The notes under the pieces were generated by a model. That model did not search any database, was not told the origin of the DNA, and was given only the letters and a program-made list of their open reading frames with translations. Made by a program: the position numbers and the translations under genes. 64,000 bases of DNA from Phialocephala subalpina (taxonomy: Eukaryota; Ascomycota; Leotiomycetes; Helotiales; Mollisiaceae), in assembly GCA_900073065.1 (NCBI GenBank), contig FJOG01000001.1, positions 3,612,625-3,676,624 on the forward strand. Direction: 5' to 3'. How positions within the stretch are numbered: the stretch's first letter is position 1; each line of letters starts with the position of its first letter. This document shows, piece by piece, positions 1-10,660 of the stretch.

Positions 1-222
1 CTTCTCATGGAAAAATTTTTGAATGAAAAAGGAAGTCAAGATCGTGGACGCCCGTGGGAACGCCTAATGCACGAGTATTTCAATGCAGACGACATGGTTG
101 GGCGTCTCGATGCTAGCCTCTGCTTCAGCCCCCGCTTCACCTAACGCCCGACTTCATCGGGCGGCAGCCTCATGAAGAAATCTCAACGTTTGAGCAACGT
201 TGGACCAGAAAAGCCCATCAAC

Positions 223-2476
223 ATGTCTTTCGGCATATCTATTGGGGATATTCTCATGCTGTCTGGCCTGGCCTACAGTATCGGGAAAACACTCACGACA
301 GGTCGTAAGTCGGCACCTGAAGAGTTCCAAGAGGTGCAAAACCAGCTGTTCGCCATCAGCAATGCGCTGAGGCTCCTGTCGGCTACATTGAATAAAGAAG
401 GCCCCACAGAGGTGGAAAGGGCTATAGGACTAGAGGAGGACGAGATCTTGGGTCGGATGATAGAGAACTGTCGGTCGACGCTGCAGTATTTGGACAAAGT
501 TATCAAAAGCTATCCAGAGCTGCAATCGGACTCGAAGAATGAGCATTCTGACGAGAATACTCGTAAGGGGTGGCGGAGGGAGTTGAAAGAAAATATCAAG
601 AAGATCAAGTGGACTGCAGAAGGCGCTGATTTGGATAAGTTGAGGCATAACCTTGCGACTCACGTGAATGCGCTTAACTTGGCGATTGCTGCACGAAGCT
701 GGTAGGCTCAACCGACTTTGGGTCGCTGTGCTCATGCTGATCTTGATACAGTATCCAAACCGATAGAGTGAAGGCTCAAGTTGACCTTGTTCACGGAATG
801 CTGGGGGATATCCATGAATGGTATCTGAGTAATCTCAAGGATGCACCGACAAGGCCCGACAGGTCTAGACGAGAGGATTCTGGAATTACTAGATACAAAG
901 CTAGTCCAGAACAGCCGCAAGAGCAGCCTGAGTTAACATTTTCCGTCGTTCTCGACCTTTCGAACGATTCGTTGTGTCCTAAAGCGGGTTTCAACCCTGA
1001 ATGGCTACGAACTCAAGGCACGCGCGTCTTCTATTGTCTTTGTGGCAACCATGATGACCTTGACTATACCTGTAAGATTCACATACACAGTTTGGGGCTC
1101 AAAGTGTGCAAAGGAGAACTGACACTAATAGTGCTACCCGTGAGTCTGCTCGTTAGACTCACGACAACTCGACCCAGTTGGAAAATCTATGCATTTTCAA
1201 GAGCGTATAACTCCGTTGTATCTTTGCTTCTTTCAAACATACCATCCACATGTACGTCCAAGTTGTCAAGACCCTCAAAGTAATATTATGTATTGATGAT
1301 CTTCAAGACCTTGCAGAATTTGAGAGAGAGGTGGTCAAGCTCGCTTTGCTACAGGGCCTCAGGTCATCATCGACGGCTGGAGCCAATTCCATGCTCATGT
1401 ATACATCTGTACAAGAAGATGGCCGCGGATCTCTCTCGGTGCTGAATACACAGGGGTAAGTGTCTTGAGTGGCCCTCTAGCACGATACTCACACTTTTGT
1501 TCTCAAGTGATACTGCTGGCTTCCGACAAGGCATTCGAAGCGTAACAGTAACATCAAATGGGTTCCAATACATTGCAGAAGCCATTGATAGTGTCCAGAT
1601 GTTGTATTACATGACGATCTTGTTTCCCGACCCCAATGAAGCTACCGAACAGGAAAATCCAGGACTTCTGCCATGTCGTGATGCAGAGGTTGTACTTCAT
1701 ACAAAAACCACAATTCATGGTAGCCATGGCGCTGATATTACTCAGCTTGTTGTGCAATGTAACCACTCATAAATACCCTGTTGAAGTGGCCTTTGGCTGA
1801 CATACCCAATAGTCGATCATCTGACAGTGGTTGATGAAGTTGGAAACACTCCAGGTGTCGTATTGAGAGGTGTGAAGGGAAAGGCATCTCTCGAGAATGA
1901 CGAGCAACAAGATATACACCAAGCTGATATTGAATTGTCGTTCACCTCTCGCGAAGCAGCAGATTCGTGTAGGATCTCAGTCAAATTTTTGCAACGACAC
2001 CTCTTCCTCTCTTATTTACAATCTCAGCGTCTCGGGGAGATCGTACAGTTTCGGAGGTTAGAACCTTTTCTGGAAATAAGCTTATGCTAATAAGAAAAGG
2101 AATATCGGGGATGTGATGATTCGGGATATGCAACTTATCGATGCGCAAGCTACTATTGTCCAGGACCCGACTACCAATGAGCAGAGGATGATAGTCAACA
2201 GTAAATGCGGTTCTAAATTTGTCACTATGATCCGTAAGTATCCTGTCCAGTGGACTTTAGGTATAATGTTTTCCTAGAAGCTCACCAACTGTAGTACCGG
2301 CAGCTTCACCGGGTCCATTATTGATGGATAGGTCTCGGAATCCTCCTAACCTCCCCGCATTTTTCATTGATATCAGCGCAGAAAGGACAAGGATTGTTGA
2401 GCAGTCATCTGGAATTAGTTCGACTTTTGCGCTGGATCGCGCAGAAGATACCAATAGATCTTTGTGTGATGTGTAA
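223..2476 (+). CDS. Eight-exon protein with a fungal STAND-type N-terminal domain, function unknown
   Basis: Exons 223-701, 752-1071, 1157-1279, 1317-1455, 1508-1758, 1813-2056, 2100-2233 and 2295-2476 join in frame with GT-AG ends to give about 623 residues. I start at the second ATG, because MSFGISIGDILMLSG is the usual opening of the helical N-terminal domain seen on fungal STAND proteins. Residues 1-160 look helical, with a hydrophobic stretch near the start. The rest has no motif I can name; no NACHT or NB-ARC P-loop is visible. The 37-nt intron 1280-1316 is short for a fungus. After the stop at 2474 the same frame stays open for about 55 codons (to about 2643), so the stop may be a mutation that truncates a longer protein. 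It lies just upstream of an NLR gene on the same strand, which suggests but does not prove a related role. Confidence 0.6.
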
Positions 2477-2698
2477 TTTGCAGAAGCCTCAATTCCCTGC
2501 ATTGAAAGGCTAGTTTCTGCTGCAAAAGGGAACTTGCCGTCCTTTGGGCTAGTTAGTTCAGTTTACAGTAGAGAACCGCTTAGATTCCGAAAGAATGGCA
2601 ATATGTACTGTACATACTGTATCCGCTCAGCAGTTTGCGAAGACTAAGAGTCAACTGAGTAAGCGGTTCTCTTCCGGATTATTGCTGCCACTATCGTC

Positions 2699-4211
2699 AT
2701 GGGCCTTTGCACAACTCTGTACCACTCTCTCAAAGATACCAGGTCGAGGGAAGCCCAACATGGTTCCCAACTCACCGTACAGCAAGCGCCATATAAATTA
2801 ACTCATTCAAGATATGTATGTGAAGCATGTCTCTTTCCGCAAAATCTAAAATACTAACAACAGCAATCGTCATAATTAGGAATAGCTGTGTTTCCACCAC
2901 TTCCAATGGCAAATTCGGGTCCCTGAGACTATCTTTTATCAGACTTTAGAGCGATTTAAGATTGGTCTCAATGACCACGAGAAGGAAGACTTTGGGCTCA
3001 CTACATTGGATGAAGTTAACGATATCATATGTGAAATACAGGATGAGCACGCATCGGAGCGTAAGATGCAGAATATGACGCGGATCCAAACGTTCTTGGA
3101 AGGCATGGAACAGTATGGTAATGTGATTGAGGTGTTCTTGAACGCGTCAGTTTTTGTTGCTTTTGTATGGGTAGGTCACTATATCACCTTCCTCAAATAA
3201 TTGTTGGTCAGCAACTCACGAATCATTTTGCAGGGCCAGTGAAGTTCCTGTTGCAGGTAAGGCTCATGAGAATGTTTTCATTAAAGCTAGGCCTCTAACC
3301 TCCAACAGGTCGCAAAAACCTGTACTGACTCCTTGGACTCACTGCTGAACACATACGAACAAATTTGCGAAACTATACCGCAGTTGCTTCAGTATGACAA
3401 GCTTTTCAAGCAGAATCCAGCAATGCAGCGGGTTCTGGGGCTCATATATAAAGATATTCTTGAATTTCACCGTCGAGCCTTGGTTGTTTTCAAACGCAGA
3501 TGTGAGCAGAAATCGCAAGCCTTCGACTACTGTTGCTGATATTACCGACAGCCTGGAGACGACATTTTAGTGCCACTTGGAAGGACTTTAATACTCATTT
3601 CGGGCGTCTCCTCGACAATCTTCGCCGTCATAAGAGGGACATTGAAAGCCAGGCCTCTTTGGTTGAGATTGAACGCAATCAATCCTTGAGGGAGGATCAA
3701 GAGAAGCAATTCCTTGCTGCCGAGAGCAAGGAAAGAGAGAGACAAGAGAGTCGTCATCGAGAAAATTTCACCTGCCAATTTTGACCTCGATCAAGAGGTC
3801 ATCTCCGAGAATTGGAGCAAAGAACCAGATTTTGGTCGCTGGTTGCTCAACCATGAAAAGGTGAAAGCCTGGTTTGACTCGGGGAATGCGGATGCTGGAG
3901 TACTGTGGCTGAAGGGCATCCCAGGCGCTGGTCAGATTGCCTTTTATTTTTCTTCAAATTGTCTTAGCAGGTTAATGATGAACACAGGTAAATCGGTACT
4001 TGCCTCCCGACTGATCGCAGAAGCCAGAGATCTCAAATCTCCCATTTTCTTCTATTGCAAGCACGAAGATAGGAGCAGAAGTTCATTAGCGGCAGCTCTA
4101 AAAGGATTTCTAGCTCAATTGATCCGCCTCAATTCAGAAGTCATCTCTCACATTTACGAAGAATGTTTTAGGAGTAGCGAGCTCACCCTTGAGACCCTAG
4201 ATTTCCTTTAA
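2699..4211 (+). pseudogene. 5' half of a broken DUF7708-NACHT NLR (STAND) gene
   Basis: After a short leader come the helical DUF7708-type region (about 2886-3500; motifs TLERFKIGLNDHEKEDF and YGNVIEVFLNASVFVAFVW) and then a NACHT start with the P-loop GIPGAGKS, interrupted by a phase-1 intron (about 3933-3990). Other likely introns are 2816-2885, 3171-3211 and 3501-3551. Damage: near 3170-3235 the usual exon junction falls out of frame unless an upstream acceptor is used; a frameshift lies near 3745; and a TAA at 4209-4211 follows LETLDFL. The Walker B part and everything after it are missing here but reappear at 13828. Fungal STANDs of this type are cytosolic signalling ATPases. The start codon is a guess. 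Confidence 0.7.
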
Positions 4212-4219
4212 AGTCTTAG

Positions 4220-5440
4220 ACGACTATTCGGCCTACCAAAATCCACTTCCGTCTCTAGACCTGAGCAGTCGCTGCTCTAACTTGAGCCGAGCCCCGAGTC
4301 TTGAGCACGCTAGTGAGTCAGCTGGATCACGCTCAGGGGGGTCCTATTTTGGCTCCCTCGATAATCGGTTATAGTTTCTATATTATCTGTATATAGAATT
4401 TTGCAAATCTTATTCCTTGTAATATAGCTACCTCTTTGAGCCTATTAAGAGATCATAACGGGGGCCGTTCTTAGTCCCTTGTCACATTCATCAAGGGTCC
4501 TTGTCGGAGCCGATTTGGGTCTCCTTTTTAAGCGAAAGGGCCTCGCTTAATGCCCCTCGAGGCCTCTCCTCCCTTCAAACAACCCAACTTGTATAGCGTA
4601 CGACTTCGATATTCTAAGAGCTTTATCAAATGATTTTATATAATTGTTTGGAAAGGTACAAAAAACGGTGCTACGAATCCAATGTCCGTCAGCGTCTGGG
4701 CTCCCAGCTATATTCTACTTTCATACAAGACGAGGCACAGTCTTCCCAAGAGCGAAGTTGCAGCAAGCAAGGGAAATACAACGCCCCGGTGCTTCTGTTC
4801 GACAAGGTACCGTGCAGGATTAGGCCATATCAGCACGCCTCCGCAGCTTAAGAAGAGTAGGCGTGCTTGGCTACTGCTGCTGACTGCCACTAGATCCATG
4901 TAGCGGCGATGCTGCATTAAGCAGGATTCATGAAAGGTTTGGGAGATTCATGCAAATCCTAGCAAGGCGGAATTACACTGACGTTAGAACTTAAACTGTG
5001 CTAGCAAAGGATTAGCTGGGTAAAGGGAGAGACATGCAGCAGCGATACCACGTCAAGTGGCTTTGGGAGATTCATGCAGATCCCAGCAAGGCAGACTTCA
5101 GCACCGATACTCAAACAGTACTAGCAAAAGGAGTAAAGGATCAGTTGGGGTTTCATTCAGAGGTACTGTAGAGATTCATGCTTCTGCGATACGACACCCA
5201 GAGGAGTCAGGCCAGATATACGTGAATGTGGTGCTTGTCCCATTCCTGGAGGTCAAAGCCGCTGGCACTCGCTGCTGCAAGAATCTCACTGTCGCCAGCG
5301 CATCGGTCTCTCCGAACGCAATTTTGCGGCCGAGAGGTTCCATGCTTGCATGGGGCTTCTTAGTAAGGCGTCTCCCCCGCAAATGCAATTTCTTCCTCGC
5401 AGAACAATCGACCCTACGGTAACATAGAGTCCATAAAATC
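4220..5440. other. Repeat-like non-coding stretch, no gene recognised
   Basis: GC-balanced sequence with no open frame that resembles a protein family. It is rich in short words such as gagcc, gagca and gagtc near 4260-4330, like the ends of fungal retroelements, but I cannot define an LTR pair or a primer binding site. It contains the direct repeat listed below. Confidence 0.4.
4938..5185. repeat. Imperfect direct repeat, about 124 bp unit, two copies plus partial copies
   Basis: The word tttgggagattcatgcarat starts at 4938 and again at 5062, 124 bp apart, followed in both by tccyagcaaggcrgayt and later by a variant of actagcaaa. Shorter partial matches (gattcatg) sit just upstream at about 4925 and downstream at about 5172. 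Confidence 0.6.
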
Positions 5441-5807
5441 ATACAAAAAGTTAATAAATTTATTAATTCCGAGTCTATAACTTATAGACTCGGAATCTAT
5501 AATATATAGAAAACTACTCTATATAATATAGATAGCAACTTTATAAAAAAGTCTATAATACCGTAACAAATTATACACTATATAAATCAAAAGATATATA
5601 CTTATTGTCTATAATGCCCTTTTTGCCCAATCTAACTTGCTTAATCCTCCCATCTGCCTAATCCTCTATCTGCCCACTTTATTCCTTTTACCTATCAAGT
5701 ATAATATTCGAATTGACTCGCTCGTTGATTTAAACTAGAGTTTTTAAGTCCAAGAATGAAAATCTGAATAGGAACGCGTACTTAATAGTAGAGTATAGAG
5801 CTGCAGA

Positions 5808-6030
5808 GAGTCTAGTCCAAAGTCCAGTACAGAGTCCAGTCTAGAGTCCAGTCTAGAGTCCAGTCCAAAGTCCAGTCCAAAGTCCAGTCCAAAGTCCAGT
5901 CTAAAGAGTATAGGCAGAGAGTACAGGCAGAGAGTCCAGTCCAGTCCAGTCCAGTCTAGTCCAGAGAGTCCAGTCCAGAGAGTCTAATCCAAAGAGTCTA
6001 ATCCAAAGAGTCCAGGCAGAGAGTGCTAGT
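5808..6030. repeat. Minisatellite of about 10-13 bp units (gtccagtcyaraga)
   Basis: Head-to-tail variants of agagtccagtcc / aaagtccagtct run almost without a break, with a local 5-bp phase (gtcca gtcca) near 5938-5958. Units differ mostly by C/T and A/G transitions, which suggests mutation after expansion. Confidence 0.85.
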
Positions 6031-6047
6031 GCCAGTGGTCCAATCCA

Positions 6048-6112
6048 AGGAGTGCAGTTGATGGGAGTGCAGTTAATGGGAGTGCAATTGATGAGAAGAG
6101 TGCAATTGATGG
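6048..6112. repeat. Four-copy tandem repeat of about 15 bp (gggagtgcarttgat)
   Basis: ggagtgcagttgat, gggagtgcagttaat, gggagtgcaattgat and a slightly longer gagaagagtgcaattgat follow one another directly after the preceding minisatellite. Differences are again transitions. Confidence 0.8.
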
Positions 6113-7202
6113 GGGAAAGCATAGGCCACGTAAATAAACCTCCGCGTTAACCAATAATAAACGCGTTTTGGCCCACTTAATATTACGCTCGAGCGCTCTT
6201 TCTCGACTTACCTCATTTTAATAGTAAAGCTTATTGGAATCCGGTGATAAATAAAGAAGAATTCGCGAGTAATTTATTTATTATAATATTAAACTATCGA
6301 ATTTCGAGAAGTAATAACGTTTTTAGAGTTTTAAAGTTTTAAAGTAATTTCAAGTTATTAATTTTAAATTTATAAAAATATTTAAAAGTTTGTAAATATA
6401 AGCCCCTAGTTTTTATAGAACGAAATAATTATAATAAACTTTAGAGAAAACCCAAATCCTATTTTCTTTTTATTTAATATAATTTTATTATTAAGATTAA
6501 ACTATTTATATAAATAGTAATATATTTAAAAAAAAGTAATATAATTAGAATATATTTAAAGTTTATATTCTAAAATTTAATATTTATAAGGCAATTATAT
6601 CTTCGATAAATTTATAATAAATCACGTTTATAAAATCAATATTTAATTACTTTATATATTAAACCGCAAATTGAAATTATCCCAAGTATTAATTATCTAA
6701 CCGCTAACCTTTATTTAGTATAATATTAATTTTCTTTCAAGTTTATTTTCCTAATTTTAATTTTTCTTTTTTATCAAAATAATTTTAAACTTTAATAAAT
6801 AAACTAAATAAGAAATTCGTTTTATATTTTCTTTAAAATATTTGAATATAAATATATAAATAAAATAAAAGAATTAGCCTTTTTTTTAAATATTAAAAAT
6901 TAATAAGAAATTAATTTCCAAGTTTTTATTTTATAATTAATATAATATATATTATAAGAATACTTTGGATTTTTATATTATTAATTAAAGTAATTTGGGC
7001 TTCAATATAAGATTTCGATTTATTTTAAATTCTATTAAATCGAATTCAAATTCGTATATTTAATATAATGCGAATTACTTTGGCTTGAAGTATAAATAAA
7101 ATATATACGCAATCTTGTAATATATTAAAGTATTCTATTTTAAACGCAATCACTTCGAGGTATATTGTTTCACACCAATATAATCGCAATTATAATACTC
7201 CG

Positions 7203-7653
7203 AATCTAAAAATAGGGTGAAAGGAGCCGAATTGGATCAAGGCACTGGCGCATAAAGGAATATTAGCGATTGGAAGAAAAGCCTTAGGTAATATTACAAA
7301 TCCACATCGTAAAATTGGTTGGATCCCAGATAGCTAATACGTACCTTGTGTGGCTTGGGATGTGGCTTCGATGGAAGGGCTTCTTTTTTTGTTTGCACGC
7401 TTGAGGGATCCGGATCGTAATGCAAACGGCAAAACTCTCGACAGGGACGGAAACGAAACGGAAGCACGAGAGAAAATGAGGTATCGATCCATGATAGCCA
7501 AGGACTACTTTGCCATCAGGGAGGAAAGTCGGCTGCCTGTGTACCTGTCAGATCCTGTGGGCTTGGAGGAGGTGAAGACAAGGAGGCGTTCAAAAGAAAC
7601 AACTCAAGTTATATAACCAACAAAAGATCTATCCTACAAATCATGCAATGATG
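7203..7653 (+). other. GC-balanced gene-like fragment interrupted by a Tc1 element
   Basis: A 450-bp island of normal composition between AT-rich DNA and the left end of the Tc1/mariner element. It contains a charged open frame (7350-7616, about 88 codons; LRDPDRNANGKTLDRDGNE) that I do not recognise. It may be the 5' part of the decayed gene that continues at 8991 on the other side of the element, but I see no motif that proves it. Confidence 0.3.
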
Positions 7654-7655
7654 TA

Positions 7656-7684
7656 CAATCGGTTCCAGGGGTTATCCGTGAATC
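7656..7684 (+). repeat. Left terminal inverted repeat of the Tc1/mariner element
   Basis: caatcggttccaggggttat followed by ccgtg; pairs with 8960-8988. Preceded by TA. Confidence 0.85.
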
Positions 7685-8441
7685 ACGTGCCAAGGGCCTT
7701 GACCACTTCCAACTCGAATAAATCAATAACTACTAATCCAATTCTATTTATTCTTAAATTGTAAAAAAGCTAATCTAATATTTAATCATTTCTCCTTTGT
7801 TTTTAATATAGGTATTATTTCTCTTTTTTATACTAGTAATTAAATTTTCAAGTATTTTAAATTTAATTTAAAATTTAATTTCTTTTAAAATTCTTTTTAT
7901 TATATTTATATTCTTAATTTGTTTTATAAATTCTCAATAAGAGAAAAATCTAACGATTAAATAAATTATTGAATTTTTAATTTTTAATTTTTTTTTATAT
8001 ATTTTCTTATTATTTTTTATATAATTATTGTTACGGTCTTATACACGTGACCTTACATTCCCTATATAGCATCTCTATAGCCGAGGTTTTCTTGATAACA
8101 AACATCAATCATCAATATTATCATCACTTCAACCAACCGTAACTTCCGTTACAATTATTCCTTTATTATACTTTTTAATAATCTTTAAATAATATTACGC
8201 GTTTAATCCTCTTTTTTTCGAGGATAATTAAAAGTTTTATTTTATTATTATAAAAACAAAATTATATTCTCATCGAAATCCTTTTATTTTCAAAATTAAA
8301 ATTCAAATTCCTATTTAAATACTTTTTTCCAGGCCTTCGGATTATATAAATTATATTTCTATTTACTTTTATATGAAATATAATTTTATTACTTTAATAT
8401 ATTTTTCGGTAATTCCTTTTAGACTTTTTTTGCTATTTGCA

Positions 8442-8942
8442 TTATATTAAACGCTTCTTTTTGTGTTCGGGCTTAAAGTAGGGCTTTCGGCGAGGCTTAT
8501 ACTTAGTTTTGCCAATAGCTTTAAGAATCTTTCGGATCGTGTTTCGATGGAGTTGATATCCCGATTTAGAAAGTATTGCAAGGGCGTGGAGAGTATCTTT
8601 TGGGTTCTTAAGAACATGCCGGAGAAGTGCCCTATTATCTCGTTCGAACGTTTTCTTAGTAGGTCTATTTCGGGGCTTTGATTTAAAGCTATTATCGTTT
8701 GTAGCTAGCCTCCGCTGGATAATATCCCTCACGGTAAAGTAAAGAGTGTCTTTTAGCCGTGAAATTGCGGAATATTTATGCCCATCGAGATAGCGGGTCC
8801 AAATTTGGGCTCTTTTCTTAGAAGAGGTCTCTTTTCGATCGGTCTTAATCGCGCGCCCTATGATGATAATTTTGAAGAAAGGAGTGTATGTGTGAGAGAA
8901 GATATAAGCGGGGAAAGAGGCGCAGGGTGGGGCCCTAAGCAC
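8442..8942 (-). pseudogene. N-terminal half of a Tc1-like transposase
   Basis: About 166 codons open on the minus strand. From the N terminus it shows a helix-turn-helix-like region (RAQIWTRYLDGHKYSAISRL), a second basic DNA-binding segment with a GRPR-like hook (KSKPRNRPTKKTFERDNRAL) and a third (SGYQLHRNTIRKILKAIG). This is the order of the paired-like DNA-binding domain of Tc1 transposases. The DDE catalytic domain should follow toward 7700, but that DNA is AT-rich and unreadable, so the element cannot move by itself. The true start is probably the methionine just before the IIIGRAIKTDRKETS segment. Confidence 0.75.
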
Positions 8943-8959
8943 TAACCAAAATAAGTAAA

Positions 8960-8988
8960 ATTAACGGACAACCCCTGGAACCGATTTG
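8960..8988 (-). repeat. Right terminal inverted repeat of the Tc1/mariner element
   Basis: acggacaacccctggaaccg followed by atttg; reverse complement of 7656-7684 with small differences. Followed by TA. Confidence 0.85.
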
Positions 8989-8990
8989 TA

Positions 8991-10400
8991 CAGTCGAACA
9001 AGTACCTTGCAGCATATTCACAATATCAATACCATTGGTTGCCCGAACGCAGGCGTTGAAGAGGACGGTTTCTTCAGGATTGTGATTTCCGCCTGGACTG
9101 GATTATTCAAGATTCCGAGGCCAACCACACAAGTCGTGCATCTGATATCGCTTGAGAGCATTCATCCAGCTATTGGGTCTCGATTTCAGAACTGGGACGG
9201 ACGGCCCCCATCAGAAATGGATGGACGAATTGATCTGATATCGCTTTTTTTTATGGACTTATACAGCTCGCCCACCCAATCCTATCAACTCTATTGATAC
9301 TATGATGGCAATAGTTGGAAACGAAAACAACCTAGGTGCCAAGGACCAAGTACCGCCACTTCGGCCGAAACTAGGCAACATGCAAATGTTCAGGCCTCCT
9401 GGTACTGTAATCGATACTCTGGCAAATGAACAAGACCCCAAGAAGAAAAAGCTTAGAGCAGGCTTCTTGCTTCGCGACTAAAGCATAGCTATACCATTTC
9501 TCGCTGGCGATGCGAGAGTAGAAAAGTATCGGCTGCGTACTCTCGCACTCCTCTTGTACCTATCAAACCTGCTGCTGTCCCAAGTCAAGACTGGCCCACT
9601 AGCTCAACGACTTCGATAAACTACCAGATCCTTAAAAAAAAAAAAAATTACCGGTGTAATGGACCTTACGTACTCATCGGCTTGGAATCTGGGTAAGACC
9701 CTGGCAACCTCAGACACGTCTTTCAGCTGCACTTTGCTGCGCTTTCGAAGTCAAATTCACAACGGTGCTGCATCAATTGCTCGCGATCAAGTCAACGGCT
9801 GCTGTCCAGATCGGATGCGCTCAAGAAAGTGCTTAATGGAGTCATATCAATACGATCACGCCTTCGAGACCACGTAGCTCCTCCACGCCGTGTTATTCCT
9901 GTCACTAATCGAGTCCTCGGCACAGCCCTTGGCATTGTTCAAATTGCTGCTGCAATATCCAAGGCTGTTTTCAATGAGGTCTCATTGGTATCAAAAGCCG
10001 GGGATGAAGTTTCAACGAGTTCAATGTCACTGGCGAAAACACCGACTGGGCAACAATCCTGAAATGGTCACAGATCGACTCTACCTCAATAGTATACCCG
10101 CGCATATTCTCTTTCTAGACCTAACTTTCACCCCAGAGGAACCTATACGACCTCTCGATATCGATAATACGTGAATGGATTGCTTGCTTAACCGAGCTTC
10201 GAGTATCGGCAATCATATCGAAAAGGACGACGATATAGTCAATTTGATCCCCTAACTCGATGGCGTTCAATACTCCACTGCTCTTCGAACTACGAATTTT
10301 TCTTATCTAAAACGTGGGGATGCGCTTATTTATGATTGGGCCAAAAGAAACCATTTGAAATTTGAAACACCACGAGCTGAAGGATTAATTAAATAGGGAA
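8991..10400 (+). pseudogene. Decayed fungal gene of unknown function
   Basis: Coding-like blocks follow one another in shifting frames: HIHNINTIGCPNAGVEEDGF and PRPTTQVVHLISLESIHPAI (to about 9250); a block with RPPGTVIDTLANEQDPKKK (to about 9480); YTISRWRCESRKVSAAYSRT and PLVPI (about 9490-9570); MDLTYSSAWNLGKTLATSD (from 9660); and LRDHVAPPRRVIPVTNRVLG onward (about 9850-10060). Frames change after the T8 run near 9247, by a stop near 9479, and again near 9720-9830. The YTISRW...PLVP and MDLTYSSAW segments look like parts of one large conserved fungal protein that I know only as an uncharacterised family. Confidence 0.55.
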
Positions 10401-10547
10401 ATGTGCTTCGATTAATTGGACGCCTCCAACCACAAAGGTAGAGCACACCGCAAGTTTTGTCTCAGACCCCCAACCAATATCACATAGCGGGACAAACCCA
10501 GTGGCTGCGCAACCACTTGTTGCGATAACATCAGCACTTTGTACCGC

Positions 10548-10555
10548 TATATAAT
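10548..10555 (+). promoter_or_regulatory. TATA-like box upstream of the HET gene
   Basis: tatataat, 106 nt before the chosen ATG at 10661, followed by a pyrimidine-rich leader. Confidence 0.35.
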
Positions 10556-10660
10556 CACGCCATCTCTCCCCGCCTCAGCCCTCATCTCTTCTTGCCCATA
10601 GCTGAGCCCTACGGCATTGCAGCTGTTTTGCAAATCCAGTCAGCTCCGAGAGGAAGCACA

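Larger units (their letters stand above)
5440..7200. other. AT-rich island, probably RIP-decayed transposon
   Basis: Base composition drops sharply from about 5440 and stays very AT-rich (TAATA/TTTAAA-dominated) to about 7200, apart from the minisatellite block at 5800-6110. No open frame survives. This is the look of RIP in Pezizomycotina. The original element cannot be identified by eye. Confidence 0.6.
7656..8988 (-). mobile_element. Tc1/mariner-type DNA transposon, 1333 bp, TA target site at both ends
   Basis: The left end at 7656 (caatcggttccaggggttat) and the reverse complement of the right end at 8988 (caaatcggttccaggggttg) match over about 27 bp with one indel and one or two transitions. 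Each is flanked by TA (7654-7655 and 8989-8990), the target site of the Tc1/mariner superfamily. The length and a minus-strand transposase fragment fit this class. The half encoding the catalytic domain (7700-8440) has decayed to AT-rich sequence, while the 5' half of the transposase gene remains readable. Confidence 0.85.

Noticed and set aside
1..144. Plus-strand frame open from the window edge to a TAA at 142-144
   Set aside because: Could be the last exon of a gene cut by the window start, but 47 codons without a recognised motif are too little to call.
1205..1262. In-frame TAA at 1208 as proof that the first gene is a pseudogene
   Set aside because: A canonical intron at 1072-1156 moves the next exon into another frame and removes the stop; all eight exons then join cleanly.
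4220..5440. Possible LTR retrotransposon end
   Set aside because: Some LTR-like words are present, but I found no second copy, no TG...CA ends with target duplication and no primer binding site.
9634..9648. Run of about 14 A that could be a retroposon tail
   Set aside because: It lies inside the decayed gene, with coding-like sequence of the same gene on both sides, so it is better read as a slippage run.
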